64,000 nucleotides of DNA from Nocardioides sp. Root1257 (GCF_001425175.1 NZ_LMDV01000010.1:186001-250000), one strand, 5' to 3'; shown: positions 9,014 through 19,657, counted from the first letter of the stretch. Notes: generated by a model not told the origin, from the sequence alone. Program-made: numbers and translations.

Positions 9014-9374
9014 GGGGGCCCTTCCGGGTGATCGTCAGCGCGACGTCCGAGAACGTCGCGTCGATGGGCGCGTCCGGCTTGTGGACCGTCACCCGAGCCC
9101 ATTCAACACGGTCGCCCAAGAGGCAGACGTCCGCGATCCGCTGGGCCAGGGTCTCGATCAGGTCGACCGGATCTCTCTCCACGGCGGCTTTCACCGAGGC
9201 CACGAGACTTCCGTAGTCGACCGTGTCCCGCAAGTCGTCGCTCGCCGCAGCAGGCGCGGTGTCGATGCCCAGCACGAGGTCGATCACGAAGATCTGGCCC
9301 TCGCGCTTCTCGAACTCGAACACCCCGTGGTGCCCGTAGCACTCGATGCCGAGCACGGCCAGCTCGTCAGTCAT
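9006..9374 (-). CDS. folB: Dihydroneopterin aldolase
   Basis: 122 residues, the normal size. Converts dihydroneopterin to hydroxymethyldihydropterin and glycolaldehyde. The family signature ECYGHHGVFEFEKREGQ near the N-terminus and the catalytic-lysine block VTVHKPDAPI near the C-terminus are both intact. The start at 9374 overlaps the folP stop as ATGA, indicating coupled translation; a much longer open frame upstream is an artefact of GC-rich sequence over folP. Confidence 0.95.
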   Translation of the reverse strand: MTDELAVLGIECYGHHGVFEFEKREGQIFVIDLVLGIDTAPAAASDDLRDTVDYGSLVASVKAAVERDPVDLIETLAQRIADVCLLGDRVEWARVTVHKPDAPIDATFSDVALTITRKGPRD

Positions 9375-10213
9375 CGCGGCCCCTCCCCCTCTCGATCCGG
9401 CACAGTCAGTCGCTCGAGCACCCGGAGGGCGTCCTTCGCGGCCAGTACGTCGTGCACCCGCAGCCCCCACACGCCGTCCTGGGCGAGCAGCACCGTGAGT
9501 GCCGTGTTGGCGTGCTCCCGGTCGCCCACCGGGCGTGGGGACCCGCCGGAGGCCAGGAGCGTACCGAGGAACGACTTGCGGCTGGCACCCACCAGCAGCG
9601 GGAACCCGAGCGAGCCGATGGGGCCGAGGTCGCGCAACAGCTGCCAGTTGTGCTCGGGACGCTTCGCGAAGCCGAGGCCGGGGTCGAGGACGATCCGCTC
9701 CGGCTCGATCCCGGCCGCGAGCATGGCGTCGACGCGCGCGGACAGCTCGTCGCGCACCGCGGTCACGACGCCGCCTGGGCCGTCGTACACGGCGAAGTCG
9801 CGCATGTGGTCGGCGTGCGCGCGCCAGTGCATGGCGACGTACGTGCACCCGGCGGCTGCCACGACGTCGTACATCCGCGGGTCGGCGAGGCCGCCCGAGA
9901 CGTCGTTGACGATCGCGGCGCCCGCCGCGATCGCCGCCTCGGCGACCTCGGAGCGCATCGTGTCGACCGAGACCGTCGCTCCGCCGCCCGCGAGCTCGGC
10001 GATGACGGGCACCACCCGGCCGAGCTCCTCCTCGACCAGCGGCCGCGTGGCCCCGGGGCGGGTGGACTCGCCGCCGATGTCGAGGATGTCGGCCCCCTGG
10101 GCCAGCAGGTCGCGGCCGTGGGCGATGGCCGCATCGGGCGCGAACCAGCGGCCGCCGTCGGAGAACGAGTCGGGCGTGACGTTGACGACGCCCATCAGCC
10201 GCGGCAGGTCCAT
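9371..10213 (-). CDS. folP: Dihydropteroate synthase
   Basis: 280 residues. Condenses p-aminobenzoate with hydroxymethyldihydropterin pyrophosphate; the sulfonamide target. Both family signatures are clear: MGVVNVTPDSFSDGG at the N-terminus and ADILDIGGESTRPGA (~50-64), then VSVDTMR, NDVSGG, and the terminal RVHDV motif. The ATG at 10213 starts the canonical MDLPRLMGVVNVTPDSF; an in-frame upstream extension would lack family similarity. It is the first gene of folP-folB-folK. In many relatives folE lies just upstream; here four unrelated genes intervene. Confidence 0.95.
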   Translation of the reverse strand: MDLPRLMGVVNVTPDSFSDGGRWFAPDAAIAHGRDLLAQGADILDIGGESTRPGATRPLVEEELGRVVPVIAELAGGGATVSVDTMRSEVAEAAIAAGAAIVNDVSGGLADPRMYDVVAAAGCTYVAMHWRAHADHMRDFAVYDGPGGVVTAVRDELSARVDAMLAAGIEPERIVLDPGLGFAKRPEHNWQLLRDLGPIGSLGFPLLVGASRKSFLGTLLASGGSPRPVGDREHANTALTVLLAQDGVWGLRVHDVLAAKDALRVLERLTVPDREGEGPR

Positions 10214-10272
10214 GGCCCGAACGTAGCGTGCGCCGTCACCACGGGTGTGACCGCGCCGTGCACAATGACGCC

Positions 10273-11658
10273 ATGTCACTGCGCGTCTCGGTCCTCGTCC
10301 CGCCCACCGCCGCCGGCTCCCGCAGCCTGTTGGCCAGCCTCGACCGACAGAGCCTCCCGGCCGCGGAGTTCGAGGTGCTGATCGGCGACGACGAGCGGGA
10401 CGCCGGCCTCACGGCGCGGCTCGAGGACCTGGTCGCCCACCGCACGAACGTCACCCGCGTGCCGGTGCCCGCGGGGGCCGACGCCGCCGCCACCCTCCTC
10501 GACCGGGCGAGCGGCGAGTACGTCGCGGCCGTGCCGCCCGACCGCGTCCTCACGCCGGACGCGCTCGCCCTCCTGGGCGCGCGGGCCGACTCCACCGGCG
10601 CCGAGGTCTGCCTCGGCCTCACGGGGCGCGCAGGCCAGCGTCCTGCGGCTCTGCCGGACGGGCCCGAGCAGCTCACCGGTCCCGCAGGGGGACTGCGTCG
10701 CCGCGCCACGGCGACGGCCGAGCAGGTCGCCGCCGACCTGGCCGGCAGCGACACGACCACCGCCGGAGCCGCGTCGGTCGCGACCACGCTGTGCTTCGTC
10801 GACGGGCCCGCCCCGGAGCACCGGACGCCGCCTGAGGCCGCTGGGTCGGTCCGGGCGCGCACGACCGGCGTGCAGTGGGGCGACGGCGTCCTCGACCTGG
10901 TCCTCAAGCTGTCGGAGCCGGCCGAGGACGTGCAGGTCAGCCTCTACTCCGACCGGTACGGCGTCGAGTGGCCGCTGTCGGGTGTGCAGGTCGACGGCGA
11001 CACCGTCACGCTCCGGATCGACCCCGGCGCCGTACCCGGCCCGGGGGCCCTGCCGGACGGTCTCTGGTGGCCGTCGGTGCGGATCGACGGCGGCGAGCCC
11101 GTCCTGGTCCGGGCCCGACCGAACAAGACCCACGGCGCGAGCGTGCGGGAGCGGACGGTGGTGTCGTTCTCACGGAACAAGCGCCTGGGCATCGACGTCG
11201 GCGCGCACGCCCACCAGCCGATCCGGCAGCTGGTCCCGGCTGACACCACGATCGTCGAGGACTCCCGCGGCAGCCTGCTGACGAGCCGCCTCACGAACCT
11301 CGACCTGGCGCCCGGCTCCCGCCGCACCGGCGAGCTCCGCCTCGGCACGATGCCCGTCGTCGCCTGGCTCGAGCACGACGGCACCGAGCCGGTCCTCCGG
11401 GCCTGGGTGAGCGGGTTGGCGGGCGAGAGCCCGCTCTTCACCCGCTTCGCCCCCACGTCGTTCGCGCCCACCGGCGCGCGGCTCGTCATCGACGGCGTCG
11501 GCACCATGACGGTCGCCGAGGCCCCCCGGCGAAGGCGTGGAGCACGGCGCGCTCGGGCGGCGGCGGCAGCAGCGGCGTCGACACCCACGCCGGTCGAGGC
11601 GACACCGGGGAAGGCCCGCCGCCTGGCGGGCCGGGCGCTGCGCTCCGTGCGTGGCTAG
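10273..11658 (+). CDS. Degenerate GT2-like protein with a teichoic-acid-polymerase-type linker region
   Basis: 461 residues. The first ~110 resemble a family 2 glycosyltransferase start (VSVLVPP...SLLASLDRQSLPAAEFEVLIGDD), but the acceptor/metal DXD position reads VPPDR and the rest of the GT-A core is missing, so catalysis is doubtful. The remainder (~200-440) is beta-rich sequence of the kind seen in the linker of the polymerase gene at 1-2438, ending in a long Arg/Ala-rich tail. There is no TagF catalytic domain. It may be a non-catalytic envelope-glycan protein or a decayed polymerase. The ATG at 10273 diverges from folP 60 bp away. Confidence 0.6.
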   Translation: MSLRVSVLVPPTAAGSRSLLASLDRQSLPAAEFEVLIGDDERDAGLTARLEDLVAHRTNVTRVPVPAGADAAATLLDRASGEYVAAVPPDRVLTPDALALLGARADSTGAEVCLGLTGRAGQRPAALPDGPEQLTGPAGGLRRRATATAEQVAADLAGSDTTTAGAASVATTLCFVDGPAPEHRTPPEAAGSVRARTTGVQWGDGVLDLVLKLSEPAEDVQVSLYSDRYGVEWPLSGVQVDGDTVTLRIDPGAVPGPGALPDGLWWPSVRIDGGEPVLVRARPNKTHGASVRERTVVSFSRNKRLGIDVGAHAHQPIRQLVPADTTIVEDSRGSLLTSRLTNLDLAPGSRRTGELRLGTMPVVAWLEHDGTEPVLRAWVSGLAGESPLFTRFAPTSFAPTGARLVIDGVGTMTVAEAPRRRRGARRARAAAAAAASTPTPVEATPGKARRLAGRALRSVRG

Positions 11659-11664
11659 CAGCCG

Positions 11665-12420
11665 CTAGGAGACCGGCGCGTACGCCGTACCGAGGTCGGC
11701 GCCGAGCTGCTCGCGCAGCCGGAGGTGGAAGTCCGGCAGGTCGGGGCGCTCCCGCTGCTCGTGCAGCACCTTCCAGAAGCCGGCGTCGAGCACCCGGGCC
11801 GGGGTCTGGACGCCGCCGCGGTCCAGCAGCTGCTGGGGCACCACCTGCGGGTCGGGCCGCCGGAAGTCGCGGACGATCTCGTCGTAGTTGTCCCGCAGCG
11901 TGGTGTTGGTCGGGTCCAGCCCGAGCACGAACATCAGCCCGGTGGGCGCGGTGTCGACGAGGATCGTGACCAGCTCGGGGCGGTAGCGGCGGAGCACCTC
12001 GATGATCGGGAAGACGTCGCCGGTCCAGGCGCCGGTGTGCCGCTCGCGCGCCGCCTCGGGCACGTTGCGCGGGAGCACGTCGTCGAAGATCACCACGGAC
12101 CAGGGGTTCGAGTGCTCCTCGGTGTTGATGAAGTCGCGCAGCCCGAACTCGAAGAGGTGCATCCCGTCGATGAACGCCAGGTCGAACGGCTGACCGTCGG
12201 TCACGTCGAGGCAGTCGGGACGGGTGAAGTACTCGTCGCTGGTGGTCCGCTGCAGGTGCACCTCTCCCGAGAGCTCCGCCTCGATGAGGTACGCCGGATC
12301 GATGCCGACCGCGCGGCACTGGGCGAGCGCGAGGCTGTGCCCGAACCGCACCCCGATCTCGAGGTAGTTGGCAGGCTGGTGCAGCGCGTGGATGCGGGAC
12401 AGGAAGTCGAGGTACTGCAT
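11665..12420 (-). CDS. Class I SAM-dependent methyltransferase (Methyltransf_24-like)
   Basis: 251 residues. The SAM-binding strand motif is NYLEIGVRFGHSLALA (~18-33), followed by GIDPAYL at the acidic ribose-binding position and PFDLAFIDGMHLFEFGLRDF, as in the family that methylates sugars or small molecules attached to glycans. The protein ends tail-to-tail with the glycosyltransferase-like gene (6 bp apart). The start ATG at 12420 follows from the family start; upstream lies a palindromic operator shared with the divergent TetR gene. Substrate unknown. Confidence 0.75.
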   Translation of the reverse strand: MQYLDFLSRIHALHQPANYLEIGVRFGHSLALAQCRAVGIDPAYLIEAELSGEVHLQRTTSDEYFTRPDCLDVTDGQPFDLAFIDGMHLFEFGLRDFINTEEHSNPWSVVIFDDVLPRNVPEAARERHTGAWTGDVFPIIEVLRRYRPELVTILVDTAPTGLMFVLGLDPTNTTLRDNYDEIVRDFRRPDPQVVPQQLLDRGGVQTPARVLDAGFWKVLHEQRERPDLPDFHLRLREQLGADLGTAYAPVS

Positions 12421-12479
12421 GGCGGTCAACCTAGCGCGCCCGCCTCCCGGATCCGGTCTGGCCCACCCTGGACACGGCA

Positions 12480-12496
12480 ATGAGACTCAGTATCAT
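12480..12496. promoter_or_regulatory. Predicted TetR-type operator ATGAGACTCAGTATCAT
   Basis: A 17-bp inverted repeat in which 7 of 8 base pairs match around a central C. It ends 9 bp before the TetR start codon and lies 59 bp upstream of the divergent methyltransferase, the usual place for an autoregulatory TetR site. That this particular protein binds it is inference. Confidence 0.55.
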
Positions 12497-12505
12497 CGCC
12501 GTGTG

Positions 12506-13126
12506 ATGACCGTCACATCGGTGCGGACCGACCGGCGTACGGCGACCCGCCAGCGGATCGCCGACGCGGCCGCGCGGCTCGCGAGCGAGCACGGGGTGGC
12601 GGCCACGACCGCCGACCAGATCGCCGCCGAGGCGGGGGTCGGGCGGGCGACGTTCTTCCGGCACTTCGACTCCAAGGAGCTCGCCGTCGCCACCGGGCTC
12701 GCGGACGCCGCGATCTTCGTGATCGTCGGGCTGCTGGCCGAGGTGCCGCCGCAGGTCGGTCCCCTGGACGCCGTGCGCGCGGCGTACGCCCGCCTCGGCG
12801 AGGACTTCGACGCGAACCGCCAGACGTTCCTCGACCAGGCCGACCTGTGCCGCTCCTCGCCCGCGATGTTCGCGTGGACGCTGCGGCTCTACGTCGACTG
12901 GGAGATGGCCATCGCCGACGCGGTCCGACCGCGCTTCGTCGCACTGGCGCCGCACGACCCGCGTCCCCGGATGGTGGGCGCGATGGCGATGGCGGCCGTC
13001 CGGCTGGCGTGCGACGAGTGGCTCGTCGACCGCGGCAGCGGCGACCTCCCCGCCCTGGTCCAGGAGCACCTGGACGCCCTCCACCTGCCACCCGACCCAC
13101 GACCCGATCCGCGAGGAGCCCGATGA
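12506..13126 (+). CDS. TetR/AcrR family transcriptional regulator
   Basis: 206 residues. The N-terminal helix-turn-helix (RQRIADAAARLASEHGV...TADQIAAEAGVGRATFFRHF, ~15-60) is a textbook TetR DNA-binding domain; the C-terminal ~140 residues form a ligand pocket without family-specific clues. The ATG at 12506 is preceded in frame by a GTG at 12503. The stop overlaps the sulfotransferase start (ATGA), so the two are one unit and the regulator probably controls it through the palindrome at 12480. Confidence 0.88.
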   Translation: MTVTSVRTDRRTATRQRIADAAARLASEHGVAATTADQIAAEAGVGRATFFRHFDSKELAVATGLADAAIFVIVGLLAEVPPQVGPLDAVRAAYARLGEDFDANRQTFLDQADLCRSSPAMFAWTLRLYVDWEMAIADAVRPRFVALAPHDPRPRMVGAMAMAAVRLACDEWLVDRGSGDLPALVQEHLDALHLPPDPRPDPRGAR

Positions 13127-14319
13127 CCACCACCGCGAACGCCGAGAGCACCGCCCAGCGCCACGACCGGCTCGTCGCCGCCGCCATCGCGGCCGCCGGG
13201 TCCGACGACTTCGGCGCCGACAGCTGGCAGGAGGGCCTCGACCTCTACCTCGAGTCCCTGGCCGAGAGCGCCCAGCTCAACGAGATCGGCGTCGGCGTGG
13301 CCGAGGACGGGATCGTCACCGACCTCGCCAACCGGCTCCGGATCGAGGCCTGGCGTGCGGAGCACCCCGACGTGGCCCGGCAGGAGATCCGGCGGCCCAT
13401 CATCATCGTCGGGCAGCCGCGCACCGGGACCACGATCCTGCACGACCTGATGGCCCAGGACCCGGCGAACCGGGCGCCGCTCAGCTGGGAGATGGAGCGG
13501 CCGGTCCCCGCGCCGCAGACGGCGACCTTCGACACCGACCCGCGGATCGAGGAGTGCCAGGCCGGCTTCGACCTGGTCGAGTCGTTCATCCCCGGCTTCG
13601 CCGCCTTCCACGAGCTCGGGGCGCGGCTCGCCCAGGAGGACGTGCGGATCTTCACCGGCGACTTCCGCTCCATGCAGCACACGCTGCAGTTCGAGGTGCC
13701 GGCGTACAACCACTGGCTGCTGCACGAGACCGACATGGCGCCGGCGTACGCCTGGCACCGGCGCTTCCTGCAGCACCTCCAGTCGGAGCACCACTCCGAG
13801 CGGTGGCTGCTGAAGTCGCCGGCGCACCTGTGGTCGCTGCCGGCGCTGCTGGCGGAGTACCCGGATGCGATCGTGATCCAGAACCACCGCGACCCGCTCA
13901 AGGTGATCGCGTCGATCAGCGCCCTCGGCGCCAGCCTGCGCGAGATGACGACCGACCACTTCGAGGTGACCCGGCTCGCCGCGCAGTACGGCGCCGACAT
14001 CCCCGTCGGCCTGGACCGCGCGCTCGAGGCGCGCCGCGACAGGATCTTCGGGCCCGGCCAGGTGGTCGACGTCCGCTACCAGGACATCCGGCACGACCTG
14101 ATCGGCGCGGTGGCGCGGATCTACGACGAGATCGGGCTCGAGCTCACCGCGGAGGCCGAGGGCCGGATGCGCGCGTTCCTGGCCGCCCACCCGGGCGACC
14201 AGGGCGGCAGCCTGAAGCGGTACTCCTTCGCCGAGACCGGGCTTGACGAGGCCGAGCTGCGCGAGCGCGTGCGCGACTACCAGGAGTTCTTCGACGTGGA
14301 GTCGGAGCGCCTGGACTGA
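13123..14319 (+). CDS. PAPS-dependent sulfotransferase family protein
   Basis: 398 residues. IIIVGQPRTGTTILHDLM (~92-109) is the 5'-phosphosulfate-binding loop of the Sulfotransfer_3 group, and WLLKSPAHLWSLPALL with IVIQNHRDPLKVIAS supplies the 3'-phosphate-binding Ser/Arg region. Related actinobacterial proteins are abundant, with acceptors mostly unknown (lipids, glycans, sterols). It is coupled to the TetR gene by ATGA overlap and ends 19 bp from the convergent folE. Together with the neighbouring methyltransferase and glycosyltransferase-like gene it looks like a glycan- or lipid-decorating island. Confidence 0.85.
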   Translation: MTTTANAESTAQRHDRLVAAAIAAAGSDDFGADSWQEGLDLYLESLAESAQLNEIGVGVAEDGIVTDLANRLRIEAWRAEHPDVARQEIRRPIIIVGQPRTGTTILHDLMAQDPANRAPLSWEMERPVPAPQTATFDTDPRIEECQAGFDLVESFIPGFAAFHELGARLAQEDVRIFTGDFRSMQHTLQFEVPAYNHWLLHETDMAPAYAWHRRFLQHLQSEHHSERWLLKSPAHLWSLPALLAEYPDAIVIQNHRDPLKVIASISALGASLREMTTDHFEVTRLAAQYGADIPVGLDRALEARRDRIFGPGQVVDVRYQDIRHDLIGAVARIYDEIGLELTAEAEGRMRAFLAAHPGDQGGSLKRYSFAETGLDEAELRERVRDYQEFFDVESERLD

Positions 14320-14338
14320 CGCGACCCGCCGGACAGCC

Positions 14339-14953
14339 TCAGCGCCGGTGGATCAGCGCCATCGCCTCGGCACGGGTGCTGGCGTTGGAGCGCATGGTGC
14401 CGCGGACGGCGGAGGTGATGGTGCGCGCGCCCGCCTTCTTCACGCCCCGCATGGTCATGCAGAGGTGCTCGGCCTCGATCACCACGATGACGCCGCGGGC
14501 CTCGAGGATGTCCATGAGCGCGTCCGCGACCTGGGTGGTCAGGCGCTCCTGGACCTGCGGGCGCTTGGCGTAGACGTCGACCAGCCGGGCCAGCTTCGAG
14601 AGCCCGGTGATCTTCCCGCTGGCCGCCGGGATGTAGCCGACGTGCGCGACCCCGGTGAAGGGCACCAGGTGGTGCTCGCACATCGACCACAGCTCGATGT
14701 CACGGACCAGGACCATCTCGTCGTGCCCGAGGTCGAAGGTCGTGGTCAGCACGTCCTCCGGCGTCATCCGGAGGCCGGCCGTCAGCTCGGCGTACGCCCG
14801 GGCGACCCGCGCGGGCGTGTCGTGCAGCCCCTCGCGGTCCGGGTCCTCGCCGATCGCGATCAGCAGCTCGCGGACGGCCGCAGCGGCGCGCTCGTGGTCG
14901 AACGCGGGGATGTCCGCCGGCGCCCGGTCGTCGGGCCGGATCGAGTCCGTCAT
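14339..14953 (-). CDS. folE: GTP cyclohydrolase I
   Basis: 204 residues. Opens GTP to dihydroneopterin triphosphate, the first folate step. Zinc and catalytic residues are present in SMCEHHLVPFTGVAHVGYIP and CMTMRGVKK; LSKLARLVDVYAKRPQVQERL is the second family signature. The ATG at 14953 begins 4 nt after the ftsH stop, so folE is the distal gene of an ftsH-folE unit. A longer in-frame start exists inside ftsH but the family begins near this Met. Confidence 0.96.
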   Translation of the reverse strand: MTDSIRPDDRAPADIPAFDHERAAAAVRELLIAIGEDPDREGLHDTPARVARAYAELTAGLRMTPEDVLTTTFDLGHDEMVLVRDIELWSMCEHHLVPFTGVAHVGYIPAASGKITGLSKLARLVDVYAKRPQVQERLTTQVADALMDILEARGVIVVIEAEHLCMTMRGVKKAGARTITSAVRGTMRSNASTRAEAMALIHRR

Positions 14954-14957
14954 GAGG

Positions 14958-17024
<2,067 letters not shown>

Positions 17025-17164
17025 AGGCTTCTCTCGACACGAGCTCGCCGCCCGGCGGTCGCACGACCACGCAGGCGCTCAACTGAACTGACGACGGTAC
17101 ACACCTTCGCCAATGTGCATTCTCTCAGGAATCGGCCGTTCGGGCGCATCGACCTCGCCCGTTG

Positions 17165-17285
17165 GTCGAGTCGAGAGTTCTGACGCTCGAGTCGAGAGTC
17201 CTGACGCTCGAGTCGGGAGAAAGGTCCCGACTCAATCGTCACAAGTCTCGATTGAACGGTCACAAGTCTCGATTCGACCGGGAGG
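17165..17285. repeat. 21-bp periodic repeats in the hpt-ftsH intergenic region
   Basis: Two families share exactly 21-bp spacing. GTCGAGAGTTCTGACGCTCG recurs at 17170 and 17191 with a decayed third start at 17212, and GTCACAAGTCTCGATT recurs at 17238 and 17259. Between them GTCGGGA (17212) pairs with TCCCGAC (17225-17231) as a 7-bp hairpin. The stretch fills most of the 264-bp gap between the hpt stop and the ftsH start; the remaining ~140 bases down to 17025 show no clear structure. It is probably the ftsH control region plus the hpt transcript end. Confidence 0.75.
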
Positions 17286-17288
17286 GGG

Positions 17289-17840
17289 TCAGGAGTAGAC
17301 GTGCGGCGCGAGGGTGCCGATGTCGCGCAGGTTGCGGTAGCGCTCCTGGTAGTCGAGGCCGTAGCCGACGACGAACTCGTTCGGAATGTCCCAGCCGACG
17401 TACTTGACCTCGACCGGCATGGTGAGCGCCTCGGGCTTGCGCAGCAGCGTGCAGATCTCGACGCTCGCGGGGTCGCGCGAGGCCAGGTTGGACGTCAGCC
17501 ACGACAGCGTCAGGCCGGTGTCGATGATCTCGTCGACGATGACCACGTGGCGACCGGAGATGTCGGTGTCGAGGTCCTTGAGGATCCGGACGACGCCGCT
17601 GGACTTGGTGCCGGAGCCGTACGACGACACCGCCATCCAGTCCATCTCGAGGTGCCGGCTGAAGCTGCGCGCCAGGTCGGCCATCACCATCACCGCGCCT
17701 CGCAGGATGCCGACGATGAGCAGGTCCTGGCCCTCGTAGTCGGCCTGGATCTCGGCGGCGAGCTCGCGCAGCCGCCCCTGGATCTGCTCCTCGGTGAAGA
17801 GAACGTTGACCAAGTCGTCCGGCACGTCGGATGCGTCCAT
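17289..17840 (-). CDS. hpt: Hypoxanthine phosphoribosyltransferase
   Basis: 183 residues. Salvages hypoxanthine and guanine to IMP/GMP with PRPP. The PRPP-binding signature is VVIVDEIIDTGLTLSWL (~99-115), the pyrophosphate loop is VGILRGAVMVMADL, and the C-terminal purine-contact block VGWDIPNEFVVGYGLDYQERYRNL is intact. It lies between tilS and ftsH, the order common in bacteria. A secreted-protein gene (17851-18630) is inserted between tilS and hpt here. Confidence 0.95.
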   Translation of the reverse strand: MDASDVPDDLVNVLFTEEQIQGRLRELAAEIQADYEGQDLLIVGILRGAVMVMADLARSFSRHLEMDWMAVSSYGSGTKSSGVVRILKDLDTDISGRHVVIVDEIIDTGLTLSWLTSNLASRDPASVEICTLLRKPEALTMPVEVKYVGWDIPNEFVVGYGLDYQERYRNLRDIGTLAPHVYS

Positions 17841-17850
17841 GGTCGAGAGC

Positions 17851-18630
17851 CTAGCGACCGGTGCGCGTGACCTTGAACCGGACCACGATCGGCTTCGTCG
17901 AGGGCGCGACGGCGTCGTTCCCGGCGAAGGCGAACGTGGCGGTGTGCCAGCCCAGCGACTGGCGCGGCAGGGCGACGGTGACGCGGCCGCGGTCGGTGGC
18001 GCGGAAGGTGGCGGCCCGCCCCGGCCGGTGGTCGACGACGACGCGGACCGAGCCGAGCACCGGCCGCACGCCGGCGGCGGTGAGACCCAGGCGGACCTGC
18101 GGCGCCTGGGCCGGCTTCAGGGTGGCGTCGGCGAGAGCCGCCGTCAGCCTCGGGGCCGCCTTGATGACCGACGTGACCGCGGTGCTGCCGAGCTGCTGGA
18201 CGTCCCGGTTGCCGACCGTCACCGACCGCGTCCAGATGGTCCGGTAGCGCGCCTTCTTCGGCGTGCCGGGCGCGCTGCTGATCTTGACCTTGTACGTGCC
18301 CGGGGTCAGCCCGTAGAGGCGGAACCAGCCGTGCTCGGGCCCGTCCTCGGGGTCCTCGTACGTCTGCCACGACGCGACCGGGTCGCCGTGCAGGTCGTCC
18401 ACGTCGTACGCCTCGACGTCGATGCCGTCGAGCAGCCGGCCCGCGCGGTCCACGACCGTGCCCTCGATCCAGGCGCGACCCCGCTCGGGACGGGTCGGCA
18501 TCAGACGGGACGACGTGCTCTCGTCGGCCGCGACGGCCAGGGCACTGGCGTCGACGGAGTCGGGGATGGCGTGCGAGGCCACGCCGAGCCCGAGGAGCAG
18601 GGACAGGGCGGCGACGAGGGGGCGGGGCAT
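17851..18630 (-). CDS. Secreted protein with carboxypeptidase-regulatory-like and Ig-like domains
   Basis: 259 residues. A cleavable signal peptide is likely (MPRPLVAALSLLLGLGVASHA). Residues ~50-125 form a carboxypeptidase-regulatory-like beta-sandwich (IEGTVVDRAGRLLDGIDVEAY...LYGLTPGTYKVKI), and ~150-259 an Ig-like domain (LGSVRVVVDHRPGRAATF...HTATFAFAGND). No catalytic motif is seen, so it is probably a surface adhesion or matrix component. It sits inside the tilS-hpt-ftsH housekeeping unit with 10-bp spacing to hpt, an uncommon insertion. Confidence 0.7.
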   Translation of the reverse strand: MPRPLVAALSLLLGLGVASHAIPDSVDASALAVAADESTSSRLMPTRPERGRAWIEGTVVDRAGRLLDGIDVEAYDVDDLHGDPVASWQTYEDPEDGPEHGWFRLYGLTPGTYKVKISSAPGTPKKARYRTIWTRSVTVGNRDVQQLGSTAVTSVIKAAPRLTAALADATLKPAQAPQVRLGLTAAGVRPVLGSVRVVVDHRPGRAATFRATDRGRVTVALPRQSLGWHTATFAFAGNDAVAPSTKPIVVRFKVTRTGR

Positions 18631-18672
18631 GCCGGATCCATCGGCAGCACCGGCGTGCAGTCGAGGAGTTGT

Positions 18673-19653
18673 CTAGGGCGCGGCGGGACCGATCCGCAGC
18701 CGGCCGTCGACGCGGGAGCAGCGGAGGTGGCCGGGGAGGTCGATCCACCGCTGCCCGTGCCAGTCGGTGAGCAGCGCGTCCATCGCCAGGACGTGCTCGT
18801 GGAAGAGCTCCGACGCCGGCGCCCCCGCCGCCAGCGCGGCCAGCCGGAGCACCCGGGTCCGGACCGGACCGGGCTGGGCGGCCAGCTCGGTCGCGGGCAG
18901 CGTGCCGTCGCTGCCGCGCAGGTCGGCGTACGCCGCGTCCGCGACGTCGTCGAGCAGGTCCATGTCGGCCCGGAGCTGGTCGGCGGTGCGGGCCAGGGTG
19001 GCGGCCACGCCGGGGCCGAGCTGCTCCTCGAGCAGCGGCAGCACGGTGCGTCGCACCCGCACCCGGGTGTAGGCCGGGTCCTCGTTGTGGGGGTCGTCCC
19101 AGGTCTCCAGGCCCTCGACGAGACAGGCGGTGACCGTGTCAGCACGGTCGACGTCGAGCAGCGGGCGGACGAACCGGTCGTAGGACCGCCGCATCCCCGC
19201 CAGCGACCGGCCGCCCGAGCCCCGGGTCAGTCCGAGGAGGACGGTCTCGGCCTGGTCGTCGCGGGTGTGGCCGAGCAGCACCACGGCGGCGTCCACGTGC
19301 TGGGCGACCTCCTCCAGCACGGCGTACCGCGCCCGCCGGGCCACGGCCTCCGGGCCCAGCCCGGCGCCCTCCACGCGCACCCGGGCGCTGAGGGTCTCGT
19401 CGGCACCGAGCGCGGCCATCTGCGCGACCACCGCCGCCGCCCGCTCGTCCGAGCCGGCCTGCAGCCCGTGGTCGACGGTCGCACCGACCACGCGGTGAGC
19501 GCCCTTGCGTGCCTCGAAGACCGTGGCGGCCAGCAGGGCCGTGGAGTCCGGGCCGCCCGAGCAGGCGACGACCACGGTGCGTCCCGGGTCGACGTCGGCG
19601 AGCGCTCGGCGTACGCCGTGCCGGACGGCGGCGACGGCGGGATGGAGGCTCAT
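18673..19653 (-). CDS. tilS: tRNA(Ile)-lysidine synthase
   Basis: 326 residues. Converts the wobble C of the tRNA-Ile(CAU) anticodon to lysidine. The PP-loop VACSGGPDSTALLAA (~28-42) binds ATP, and LLGHTRDDQAETVLLGLTRGSG and RPLLDVDR complete the N-type ATPase domain; the C-terminal ~90 residues are the shorter tRNA-binding part usual for actinobacteria. The start ATG at 19653 is 4 nt after the metalloprotease stop, implying coupled translation. Confidence 0.94.
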   Translation of the reverse strand: MSLHPAVAAVRHGVRRALADVDPGRTVVVACSGGPDSTALLAATVFEARKGAHRVVGATVDHGLQAGSDERAAAVVAQMAALGADETLSARVRVEGAGLGPEAVARRARYAVLEEVAQHVDAAVVLLGHTRDDQAETVLLGLTRGSGGRSLAGMRRSYDRFVRPLLDVDRADTVTACLVEGLETWDDPHNEDPAYTRVRVRRTVLPLLEEQLGPGVAATLARTADQLRADMDLLDDVADAAYADLRGSDGTLPATELAAQPGPVRTRVLRLAALAAGAPASELFHEHVLAMDALLTDWHGQRWIDLPGHLRCSRVDGRLRIGPAAP

Positions 19654-19657
19654 GCCC

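Noticed and set aside
17165..17285. Repeats considered as a CRISPR array
   Set aside because: The 21-bp units abut without unique spacers, two different families are present, and no cas genes lie nearby.
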